DNA of 11,897 bases from assembly GCA_913031525.1 (NCBI GenBank), contig CAJWGC010000019.1, positions 1-11,897 on the forward strand, in the 5' to 3' direction. Source of the DNA: an uncultured Acidimicrobiia bacterium. Its GTDB lineage: Bacteria; Actinomycetota; Acidimicrobiia; Spongiisociales; UBA5794. This document shows, in pieces, positions 1-6,607 of this stretch (position 1 is its first letter; every line of letters begins with the position of its first letter). The notes under the pieces were generated by a model, which saw only the letters and a list, made by a program, of their open reading frames with translations, was not told where the DNA came from and did no database searches. The translations under genes were made by a program, and so were the position numbers.

Positions 1-784
1 GAGTCGGAAGCTTGACCCGCAGTACAGCCGCCTGGATTTCGTCAAGACGTTCGTTATGGCCCTCCTCAAGCACGGTGAAGCCATGTCCACCAAGGAGATT
101 GCTCGGATCCAAACTCATGCCAGTCGCATGTCCGTAATTACGCAATACACGAACCCGGTCGGCAATTGCGGCATCATCGGTGATGACCATTCCACCAGCT
201 CCAGCACCTCCGAGTACCTTTCCAGGAGCGAGACTCATACAGCCGATCGTGCCGAAAGTACCCACCTTTTTGCCACTGATTTCCGCTCCCACCGCCAGGG
301 CAGCGTCCTCGACAACAATCGCTCCATTCGATTCGGCAATCCGCTGAATCTCTTCGACTTCCGCGGGCTGCCCAAACAGGTGCACCGGCATAACTACGCG
401 AGTTCGGTTGCTAATAGCCTCTTCAACCAGTGCCGGGTCCATATTGAAAGTACGCGGATCGGTGTCAACGAGCTTGACTGTTCCACCAGCGTGAGTGATA
501 GCGGAAGTGGTCGGTGTATCGGTGTTAGGCACTGTGAGCACCTCGTCACCCGGTTCAAGATCGAGGGCCATGAGAGCAAGCATCAAAGCAGCTGTTCCAG
601 AAGCAACGCCGATTGCGTAAGCCGATCCGCAGTACTCAGCGAAATCAGACTCGAACGCGTCGAGTTCGGGACCAAGCACATACGAGCCGCGAGCAAATAC
701 GCGGTCTACGGCAGCGCGGATCGGTTTGGCAAGAGATTCATATTCAGCGACAGGGTCGCCCATTGGAACAGTCATGGTCGGCAT
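1..784 (-). CDS. DegT/DnrJ/EryC1/StrS-family PLP-dependent aminotransferase (3' end cut by window)
   Basis: The minus strand reads without a stop from the start codon to the left edge, about 261 residues. Family members are usually 360-400 residues, so roughly the last third lies outside. It is a fold-type I PLP enzyme of the sugar/antibiotic aminotransferase family. Numbering from the Met at 775: an SGTAAL phosphate-site motif at 59-64, the VPNT segment at 82-85, the PLP-N1 aspartate in VVEDAALAVGA (Asp157), and a Schiff-base lysine in SLAPGKVLGG (Lys186). The family's usual EDAAQ is EDAAL here and the usual GEGG is GAGG, so substrate contacts may differ. The start is ambiguous: ATG at 784 has a weak GGTAG-like site upstream; a second in-frame ATG is at 775. 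It is transcribed away from the hydrolase at 872. Known members transaminate keto-sugars; a role on another carbonyl substrate of this cluster is possible but unproven. Confidence 0.9.
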   Translation of the reverse strand, partial: MPTMTVPMGDPVAEYESLAKPIRAAVDRVFARGSYVLGPELDAFESDFAEYCGSAYAIGVASGTAALMLALMALDLEPGDEVLTVPNTDTPTTSAITHAGGTVKLVDTDPRTFNMDPALVEEAISNRTRVVMPVHLFGQPAEVEEIQRIAESNGAIVVEDAALAVGAEISGKKVGTFGTIGCMSLAPGKVLGGAGAGGMVITDDAAIADRVRVLRNYGHATGMSLDPSNLLGGHGFTVLEEGHNERLDEIQAAVLRVKLPT

Positions 785-871
785 TTCTACCAGATTTGGA
801 GCGAAATCTGATAATTACGCGAAACCACTGAGTGACGTAAGGAAGAAAAGGACATAAAGGAACAGGGTGAC
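785..871. promoter_or_regulatory. Divergent intergenic region between aminotransferase and hydrolase
   Basis: This 87-base stretch separates two divergently transcribed genes and must hold 5' control sequence for at least one of them. A GATAAT hexamer (810-815, plus strand) resembles a -10 box, but no convincing -35 sits at 16-18 bases. A purine-rich run (about 840-867) ends in AGGG (864-867), which serves as the ribosome-binding site of the plus-strand gene. No clear operator dyad was seen. Confidence 0.35.
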
Positions 872-1684
872 ATGAAACTCAATCGTGACGGTGTAAAGCT
901 CAACTATCAGGAAGCAGGAAGCGGCAGCGAGACAATGGTCTTGATCCATGGAGCCTTTGCAGATCTCACTTCATACTCCGAACAATTCGATCATTTCGCG
1001 ACCACACGACGGGTGATCCTCGTCGAACTGCGTGGCCACGGCGACAGTGACAAGCCACCAGGTCCCTACTCAATCGAAGGATTCGCAGAAGATGTGACCT
1101 GGATGTGCAACGAACTCTCCGTCGATAATCCGATTCTTGTCGGCCACAGTCTCGGTGGCCTTGTTGCTGCCGAGGTATCTGGGCGCCAGGGGATGGGAGG
1201 CGCTGTCGTGAGTCTGGACTCGCCAAGTCTCATTCCAGGCTGGTCCCATAAAAATCCAGGAAAATATGACGCAGAGATGAGATCTCCTGATTTCAGATCG
1301 ACTCTGCGTAGCTTTCTTGGCTCGGCTTATCTTCCCTTCGACGACCCCGAAAGAGCAGCGAAAGGATTTGAGAGAATCGACCAAGTTCCCGAACATGTAG
1401 TGATGGCTACATGGGATGCACTGATGGAATGGGATCCTGTTCCTGCTCTTGAAGCGCTTGAAGCGCCTTTCCTTTATCTCGATCATGGCCAACCCGATGT
1501 CGACATTGAGGTCATTCGCAACTATTGCCCACAGGTTGTATACGGTCAGACTGTAGGTGCAGGGCACCGGGCCCTTCAGGTTGTTCCTGATCAAGTGAAT
1601 TCCATGCTCGAGCGATTTATGCAACATGCAGACGAATTAGCTGATTTCATGAGAGCGACCGCCGGCGGCTACAAATACAACTAA
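872..1684 (+). CDS. Alpha/beta-fold hydrolase
   Basis: A 270-residue protein with the complete layout of a canonical alpha/beta hydrolase. The oxyanion-hole segment is VLIHGAFA (23-30). RGHGDSD (54-60) is the usual strand-4 signature. The nucleophile elbow is GHSLGG (91-96) with Ser93 as nucleophile. The acid is probably in LDHGQPD (203-209), and the catalytic base is His232 in GAGHRA. Residues 130-190 form the variable cap that decides substrate. There is no signal peptide, so it is cytoplasmic. The start ATG follows AGGG by 4 bases. It is first in a probable two-gene unit; the next gene begins 34 bases after its stop. Family members cleave esters, amides, C-C bonds or halides; the reaction cannot be chosen from sequence. 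An esterase, lactonase or ring-cleavage-product hydrolase would fit the catabolic setting. Confidence 0.93.
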   Translation: MKLNRDGVKLNYQEAGSGSETMVLIHGAFADLTSYSEQFDHFATTRRVILVELRGHGDSDKPPGPYSIEGFAEDVTWMCNELSVDNPILVGHSLGGLVAAEVSGRQGMGGAVVSLDSPSLIPGWSHKNPGKYDAEMRSPDFRSTLRSFLGSAYLPFDDPERAAKGFERIDQVPEHVVMATWDALMEWDPVPALEALEAPFLYLDHGQPDVDIEVIRNYCPQVVYGQTVGAGHRALQVVPDQVNSMLERFMQHADELADFMRATAGGYKYN

Positions 1685-1718
1685 CAACCTAAGACCTGCA
1701 GAAAAAGCGAAAGGAATC

Positions 1719-3143
1719 ATGGAAAAACCCGACCCCAATGAAAAGTTTGTAGGTATTCAGGTCAGCCCCATCAGCTTCATCGATGAAGGCCTTGACGAAA
1801 TGTTGGATACTCTTCAGCACCGAGTAGGAATAAACGTGTTGATGATCGGCACTGTGTCCTGGCTGGGCTTGAAAGTTGGTCGCAGTATCAACCACGCGCT
1901 CGACGGATGGCCCGATCACGGCGTCCACGAACCACTGTCCATGAAGGGTGGTGCCTACTGGAACCCCGATATGAAGTACTACGGCAATACGACAATTCGG
2001 GATTTTCGGAGTACAGATCCGGAGATGGAAGGCATCGACATCCTGGATCTCGTGATTCCTGCTGCTCACGAACGCGGCATGAAGGTCATGCCAGAGCTAA
2101 TGGAGCCATTGTTCAAGTATGCCGGACACGGATCGGTCAACAACGTCGACATTCCAAACCTTCCTCAAGCTCTCGAGATTGACCTATTTGGACGATATGG
2201 ACCAGAGCCGTGCACCAATAACCCAAACTACCGGACGTGGTGGCACTCGATGGTGGAAGATCAGTGTCGCAGCTATGACATCGACGGGCTTATGTGGTGC
2301 AACGAAAGGCGTAGCCCGCTAGATCTCATGATCCAGGGATCAGCACCGGCATGTTTTTGTGAACACTGCCGCCGACTAGCTCTGAACCGAGGAATAGATG
2401 TCGATAGGGCGCATCGCGCCTTCTTCGAAGTATGGGATTATTTCGAAAGAGCTCGCGCTGGCGAGGACTTCGCTGACGGTTCGTTAGTCGAATTCCTTCG
2501 CGCCCTCTTACGCAACCCGGAGATATTGGAATGGGAACGGTTCTGGCTAGAACGCAACAAGGATCTCGACCGAGAACTCTATGGAATCGTCAAATGGTGT
2601 AACTCTGACATCGAGTACGGACTCAACGTCTGGAATCGGAATCACTTCAATCCGATCCGCAAAGCGCAGTGGCCTTGGCTCGAACAAACTCGTTATTCCG
2701 ATTGGGTCAAGCCGATTACATACCAACATCAATCCGGAGGCATCTACACAACCGAGATGAATTACCTCCACGCCAACATCCTGCGCGATGTGACTCCACA
2801 GGAGATGACTCCAATTATGTATCGCTTCCTGGGCATGAACGAGGCACCTTGGGATGAGCTGATACAGACTGGACTCGACCCTGACACTTACGTATTCGAC
2901 CAGTGCTCAGATACCGTTCGAGGCGTGCAGGATAGAGTTCCGGTCTACATGGGACTCGGTGTAGACGCGCCGAGGACGCGTGCAGACCAAGCTCAATCAA
3001 CCCCGGACATAACGTATCGAAGTGTTCTGGCAACTTATCGAGCAGGTGGCCGTGGTGTGATCTTCTCGCCAAACTACGCCAGCATGAAGTTGGATAATCT
3101 CGATGCAGCTGCCAGCGCTTTGGAAGAATTGGGATTGAAATAA
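1719..3143 (+). CDS. TIM-barrel, glycosidase-like protein of unknown function
   Basis: A 474-residue cytoplasmic protein with no signal peptide. Its strand/helix rhythm suits a (beta/alpha)8 barrel: FVGIQVSP (10-17), GINVLMIG (37-44), GMKVMPELM (120-128), DIDGLMWCNERRSP (187-200), DWVKPITYQHQSGG (328-341) and RGVIFSPNYASM (445-456). The Asn195-Glu196 pair ends a barrel strand, as the acid/base Glu does in clan GH-A glycosidases. Soon after comes a Cys cluster, CFCEHC (212-217), inside a CxxCRRLALxRGID segment; such clusters occur in uncharacterised glycosidase-like barrel proteins and could bind metal. ATG 1719 follows GAAAGGA closely. It lies 34 bases after the hydrolase, probably co-transcribed. 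I do not recognise a characterised family member. Hydrolysis of a glycoside or another polar substrate is an inference from fold resemblance only. Confidence 0.8.
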   Translation: MEKPDPNEKFVGIQVSPISFIDEGLDEMLDTLQHRVGINVLMIGTVSWLGLKVGRSINHALDGWPDHGVHEPLSMKGGAYWNPDMKYYGNTTIRDFRSTDPEMEGIDILDLVIPAAHERGMKVMPELMEPLFKYAGHGSVNNVDIPNLPQALEIDLFGRYGPEPCTNNPNYRTWWHSMVEDQCRSYDIDGLMWCNERRSPLDLMIQGSAPACFCEHCRRLALNRGIDVDRAHRAFFEVWDYFERARAGEDFADGSLVEFLRALLRNPEILEWERFWLERNKDLDRELYGIVKWCNSDIEYGLNVWNRNHFNPIRKAQWPWLEQTRYSDWVKPITYQHQSGGIYTTEMNYLHANILRDVTPQEMTPIMYRFLGMNEAPWDELIQTGLDPDTYVFDQCSDTVRGVQDRVPVYMGLGVDAPRTRADQAQSTPDITYRSVLATYRAGGRGVIFSPNYASMKLDNLDAAASALEELGLK

Positions 3144-3363
3144 CGAGAAGATCGAACCGATATTTAGATCGTTTAATTGTCGTTTCTGATGCGATTTAGC
3201 GGATCGTCAGTTGACAAGATGGAACGGTGACGGAAGAATCACGTTCGATCAGGGAGGGATGTTGCCTTCCGCGCCATCGTTTCAGTGGATACTGTGACGA
3301 ATGTGTGAGGTGGTTTCCCTCAACGAAGCGAACAACTGAGGCCTGATCGGAGGGAGTAATTTT
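3144..3363 (+). promoter_or_regulatory. Leader region of the ABC-transporter operon
   Basis: This 220-base gap precedes the binding-protein gene. It contains a probable promoter (3211-3239) and then about 118 bases of untranslated leader. The leader ends in a strong Shine-Dalgarno, GGAGGGAG (3349-3356), 7 bases before the ATG. A CCCTC tract (3317-3321) can pair in three mutually exclusive ways: with TGAGG at 3306-3310, with TGAGG at 3337-3341, or with the Shine-Dalgarno itself (TCCCTC 3316-3321 with GAGGGA 3350-3355). This could allow translational control, although the stems are short. No terminator with a T-run was seen after the upstream gene. Confidence 0.5.
3211..3239 (+). promoter_or_regulatory. 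Candidate sigma-70-type promoter
   Basis: A perfect TTGACA -35 box (3211-3216) is followed after exactly 17 bases by AAGAAT (3234-3239), which matches four of six consensus -10 positions. A 5-base inverted repeat, CGTCA (3205-3209) and TGACG (3228-3232), straddles the -35 and spacer and could be an operator half-site pair. Transcription would start near 3246 and serve the binding-protein/ABC operon. Confidence 0.55.
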
Positions 3364-4794
3364 ATGCGTCCGATGCGTATTAATAGTAAAGAACGGCAGG
3401 TGAGGAAGCGCGGGCTCGCCACCCGTATCAGTGTTTTCATCGCAGTAATGGCTTTGATAGCCGCTGCTTGTGGTGACGACGAGCCAGCTGCGACGACCGC
3501 TGCTGCGACGACCGCTGCAGCAACTGCTGCACCGGCTCCTACGTTGGCACCGGTATCAGCTCCTGATATTCCGACGTCTAGCGTCAACATGGCAATCTAT
3601 CCGTGCTGCGCTGACCAGTCTCACTATCAGATCGCACTGGTAAAGGGATGGTTCGAAGAGGTAGGGCTCTCGGTTGACGGTGGAGGATTCCATCTTTATA
3701 CCCAGTTCGATCAAATCGTTCCTTCGATGCAGCGCGGCGACTTTGACGTCGCAGGCATCTTTGTCCAGGGATATCTACAAACACTCGACACGTTCGGGCA
3801 GGACATCCCACCCATCTTCTTCACTGACACTTATGTCGGCTATGCGATCCTGAAGTCCCCTGACAGCACTGCCAAGACTGTCATGGATTTCGTGGATGAA
3901 GGTATGTCCTTCGGTGACGCAGCAGCCGCAGCGGTGCAGCAGCTGGAAGGTAAAGAGGTTTACACCCCGCCCCACGGGCAGGTTCAGCCTCCATATCCAG
4001 ATGTATTCCTTAGCTATGGCGGCATGACCTATCCCGACTCACTTGATATTCAGTTCCTTGAGGACGTGAAGATCATCGAGTTGGCAGCACAGGAAGGGCG
4101 CGTTGAGTTCGCTATTCCTTACGCTGCTCCTGTGGTAGTTCAAATGATCCGTAACGGTTGGGAGCCAGTGATCAACACGGTCCAGACGCTCGAAGATGTG
4201 GGTTCCCCACAGGCCGAGCGGATGACCAAGCTGGTCGGTAGCTCCGGTCTCATGGCTCAGCGATCCTGGGTTGAAGAAGATCCTGACCGCGCACTTCGTC
4301 TACTGAGCGTGATGTTCCGTACACTCGCGTTCCTCGACGACCCGGCAACGCAGGATGAAGGCTATGTAATTCAAGCCGACCTGATGAACGCCGAGCGCGG
4401 CCTCGAGTTGATTCCTGATGACGTAGGCGTTATCTGGGACAACATCGACCCGATGTGGACGTATGAGGATCAAGGTCCGAATCTGTGGGACGACCCGGGT
4501 GCGGGTAACCACGTAGAGACAGCCTTGACCACTCAGATCGGTGCATTGATCGAGAACGGAACCTTGACTGGTCCGATCGAGAACTATGACATTGATCGTT
4601 TCCTTGTCGCTAAGGATCTGTTCAATCAGCTCCGCGACCTCCAAGGTGAGGCCGATGCGCTGATGGCCCAGGCGAGCTCCGCTGGAGAGTTGGCTCCAGG
4701 AGCCGACGCGGTAATAGCTGCAGCACAGAATCACTACGACAACTACAACTTCCTCGACGCAGTGCGCTTCCTAGAAGCCGCTCTGGGTTCGTAG
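3364..4794 (+). CDS. ABC transporter substrate-binding lipoprotein (NMT1/SsuA-like)
   Basis: A 476-residue lipoprotein that captures the ligand outside the membrane for the permeases and ATPase encoded next. A basic N-terminus and hydrophobic segment (20-35) end in the lipobox LIAAAC with lipidated Cys36. A low-complexity Ala/Thr/Pro linker (about 41-68) follows, typical of actinobacterial lipoproteins. The ligand-binding fold starts at SVNMAIYP (73-80); KGWFEEVGL (94-102) and the FDVAG segment are typical of the NMT1/SsuA/TauA class. Two adjacent cysteines (81-82) sit where ligand-pocket residues often fall. It is much longer than typical SsuA (about 320 residues), with an extra helical C-terminal region (about 400-476). 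ATG 3364 has GGAGGGAG 7 bases upstream; a second in-frame ATG at 3373 is less likely. The ligand is unknown: sulfonates, nitrate, pyrimidines and other small organics are all handled by this class. Confidence 0.92.
   Translation: MRPMRINSKERQVRKRGLATRISVFIAVMALIAAACGDDEPAATTAAATTAAATAAPAPTLAPVSAPDIPTSSVNMAIYPCCADQSHYQIALVKGWFEEVGLSVDGGGFHLYTQFDQIVPSMQRGDFDVAGIFVQGYLQTLDTFGQDIPPIFFTDTYVGYAILKSPDSTAKTVMDFVDEGMSFGDAAAAAVQQLEGKEVYTPPHGQVQPPYPDVFLSYGGMTYPDSLDIQFLEDVKIIELAAQEGRVEFAIPYAAPVVVQMIRNGWEPVINTVQTLEDVGSPQAERMTKLVGSSGLMAQRSWVEEDPDRALRLLSVMFRTLAFLDDPATQDEGYVIQADLMNAERGLELIPDDVGVIWDNIDPMWTYEDQGPNLWDDPGAGNHVETALTTQIGALIENGTLTGPIENYDIDRFLVAKDLFNQLRDLQGEADALMAQASSAGELAPGADAVIAAAQNHYDNYNFLDAVRFLEAALGS
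3487..3516 (+). repeat. 15-bp tandem duplication in the lipoprotein linker
   Basis: Two exact head-to-tail copies of GCTGCGACGACCGCT (3487-3501 and 3502-3516) encode the peptide repeat AATTA. A degenerate third unit (3517-3531, AATAA) follows. The repeat length is a multiple of three, so copy-number change would keep the frame and only alter linker length. Slippage is the likely origin. Confidence 0.85.
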
Positions 4795-4811
4795 GAAAAT
4801 AGATAAATAGT

Positions 4812-4830
4812 AGAGGGTGTAATGCCCTTT
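4812..4830 (+). other. Small hairpin after the binding-protein gene
   Basis: AGAGGG (4812-4817) can pair with CCCTTT (4825-4830), with one G-U pair and a seven-base loop. The 3' side runs into a T-rich TTTCTT stretch, so it could act as a weak intrinsic terminator just ahead of the larger hairpin at 4837. Confidence 0.35.
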
Positions 4831-4836
4831 CTTACT

Positions 4837-4873
4837 CTGGAAGCGGGGAGGTTTATAGCCTCCCCGCTTCCAG
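4837..4873 (+). terminator. Perfect 15-bp hairpin between binding-protein and permease genes (partial terminator / mRNA stabiliser)
   Basis: CTGGAAGCGGGGAGG (4837-4851) is exactly complementary to CCTCCCCGCTTCCAG (4859-4873), around a seven-base TTTATAG loop. The stem is very GC-rich and has no mismatch. No T-run follows, so it is not a classical Rho-independent terminator. Such elements after the first gene of transporter operons are known to protect the upstream mRNA or attenuate readthrough, giving excess binding protein over membrane components; that role is inferred here. Its 3' arm ends 14 bases before the permease GTG. Confidence 0.65.
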
Positions 4874-4887
4874 TTATGATGGACTAA

Positions 4888-5769
4888 GTGACTAACAGAA
4901 CAGACTCTCAAACATTGATCGGACATCCGGAAGGAAACTCCGGACCTTCACCGGGTGCAGTCCGTCGTCGCAAATGGATAATCCGTCTCCTTTTATCCGT
5001 CGTCGGCGTCGCGATAGCCCTATTGGCCTGGCAGCGACTTGCAGATCACGTCGGTTTTGCTTTCGCATCTCCCTTAGACATATGGCAAGACCTTCGAGAA
5101 AACATGTGGAAGAGCAAATATTTGGAACAGAAGGGATTGTCCGATGGAGGCGGGTATCGGGTACATCTTCTTGCAACGGTCTGGCGCGTCCTCATCGGTG
5201 TTGTATTTGGCGCGGCAGCCGGCGGTTCTCTAGGACTTCTTAGCCTTCCCATCAAAGTTATCCGCGAAGTCATCAATCCTCTCGCTGCTTTCTTTGGTGC
5301 AGCTCCGATTTTCGTAGCAGCGCCCTTTTTCTTGATTTGGTTCGGTATCACCCCCTGGGCCCAGGTATTGATGGTCGGTTTCTACACCGCACTGCTGATG
5401 TATATCTTTGCTCGTCGAGCAGGAGAAAATCTCGACGCAGGCTATGTCGAATCGGCAATGACCCTAGGCGGAACACCAGCATCGATCTTTCGCCATATCT
5501 ACCTTCCGGGAACCGTTCCCGAAATCGCCGGTGGTTTTCGTATCGCTCTGGCGGGTGCTTGGGGATTGGCGGCGATCTCAGAGTTGCTTGGCGCTCAGGA
5601 AGGGGCCGGATTCCTCATCAAGTTCTACGCCACAGCATTCGTAGTGGACGGAATGATGTCGTTAGTAACACTATTGGGGTTGGTAGCAATATTCGTTGAC
5701 CGGATTGTGGTGTTCGGTCTGTCCTATCTAATACGGTGGTCGGAATCAGGCCGAAGTCTTGACCTATGA
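4888..5769 (+). CDS. ABC transporter permease (SsuC/TauC-type, BPD_transp_1)
   Basis: A 293-residue inner-membrane protein forming half of the translocation pore. Hydrophobic segments lie at about 31-50, 96-120, 131-152, 155-175, 213-235 and 258-282. The cytoplasmic EAA loop that docks on the ATPase is VESAMTLGG...IYLPGTVPEI (187-212). It starts at GTG 4888: a TAA stop lies directly before it in the same frame, so no earlier start is possible. A minimal ATG-ATG-GAC-TAA frame (4876-4887) abuts the GTG. The Shine-Dalgarno is weak, and the strong hairpin lies immediately upstream, so translation may be low compared with the binding protein. The gene ends overlapping the spacer of the ATPase gene. 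It pairs with a second permease at 6607, suggesting a heterodimeric channel. Confidence 0.93.
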   Translation: MTNRTDSQTLIGHPEGNSGPSPGAVRRRKWIIRLLLSVVGVAIALLAWQRLADHVGFAFASPLDIWQDLRENMWKSKYLEQKGLSDGGGYRVHLLATVWRVLIGVVFGAAAGGSLGLLSLPIKVIREVINPLAAFFGAAPIFVAAPFFLIWFGITPWAQVLMVGFYTALLMYIFARRAGENLDAGYVESAMTLGGTPASIFRHIYLPGTVPEIAGGFRIALAGAWGLAAISELLGAQEGAGFLIKFYATAFVVDGMMSLVTLLGLVAIFVDRIVVFGLSYLIRWSESGRSLDL

Positions 5770-5782
5770 GAGAACGGAAATA

Positions 5783-6607
5783 ATGACGGAGCTAAATGGA
5801 AATGAGGGATCTGGAGTGAGAGATGTCACCTTTGAAGGTGTGTGGTGCGTGTTCGAGCATCGCTCGGGTCAACTCGTGCATGCCTTGCAAGATGTATCGT
5901 TCACCGTTCCAGCGGGGCAGTTCGTCGCCGTAGTCGGACGTTCTGGCCATGGCAAGACCACAATGCTGCGAGTACTCGCTGGATTGCAACCTCCTACAGC
6001 GGGTCAGGTAACGCTAGGCGAATCTGTGGTGACCGGACCTAGTGTCGAGCGTTCTATGGTCTTTCAGCAAGACACAGTATTTCCCTGGATGGACGTCAGG
6101 GATAACGTGGAATTTTCTTTGAAATCTCAAGGCAGTACGAAAGATATCCGGCGAGAGACCTCCGACCAGCGTCTCGAAGATGTCGGACTCACAGACTTTG
6201 CTGATTCTTGGCCTCGTGAATTATCCGGTGGCATGAGAAAGCGGGTGGCTCTCGCTGCTGTAATGGCTTCCGGATCCAAGGTATGGTTGATGGATGAGCC
6301 TTTCGGATCTCTGGACTATTTCACAAGACGTAGCCTGCACGATCTGTTAATCAATCTGTGGAACGAATCGAACATGACGATCTTCTTTGTGACTCATGAC
6401 ATCGAGGAAGCACTTATCCTCGCGGATCGGGTGATGCTGGTTCGCGACGGGAAACTCGTTGAAGACATTGAAGTCAGCTTGCCTAGGCCTCGAGACGAAG
6501 ATGTTCGTGCAACTCCAGAAGCCGTCGCGTTGAGCAAGACGATCCTCGATCACCTCGGGATCCGCGAGGACGAAATTGTTCCTGAGCTTCGAGGAGATAG
6601 CAACTAG
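5783..6607 (+). CDS. ABC transporter ATP-binding protein (SsuB/TauB-like)
   Basis: A 274-residue nucleotide-binding subunit that powers import through the flanking permeases. All ATPase motifs are present: Walker A GRSGHGKTT (52-60), a Q-loop in VFQQD (about 93-97), the LSGGM signature (147-151), Walker B VWLMDEP (167-173) with the catalytic Glu172, and the H-loop histidine in VTHD (His205). The short C-terminus without a regulatory domain fits the nitrate/sulfonate/taurine class. I place the start at ATG 5783; the frame stays open to an in-frame TTG at 5759, but that start has no better ribosome site. A five-codon frame (5766-5783) overlaps the permease stop (ATGA) and this start (TAATG). 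The gene ends TAGTG, overlapping the next gene's GTG by one base. Confidence 0.94.
   Translation: MTELNGNEGSGVRDVTFEGVWCVFEHRSGQLVHALQDVSFTVPAGQFVAVVGRSGHGKTTMLRVLAGLQPPTAGQVTLGESVVTGPSVERSMVFQQDTVFPWMDVRDNVEFSLKSQGSTKDIRRETSDQRLEDVGLTDFADSWPRELSGGMRKRVALAAVMASGSKVWLMDEPFGSLDYFTRRSLHDLLINLWNESNMTIFFVTHDIEEALILADRVMLVRDGKLVEDIEVSLPRPRDEDVRATPEAVALSKTILDHLGIREDEIVPELRGDSN

Noticed and set aside
56..811. Long plus-strand open frame of 251 codons
   Set aside because: It is antisense to the aminotransferase; its translation has a Ser/Arg/His-rich composition and no family motif, while the minus strand reads as a complete, motif-bearing PLP enzyme.
3337..3356. TPP-riboswitch-like words (CTGAG, CCTGATC, AGGGA) ahead of an NMT1-like binding protein
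   Set aside because: The words are adjacent, with no room for the P3 arm, and the TAATGCCAGCG-like core is missing. At most a coincidental resemblance.
5759..5782. TTG start eight codons upstream for the ABC ATPase
   Set aside because: The family fold needs none of these residues, and ATG 5783 is a better codon next to a stop/start overlap.
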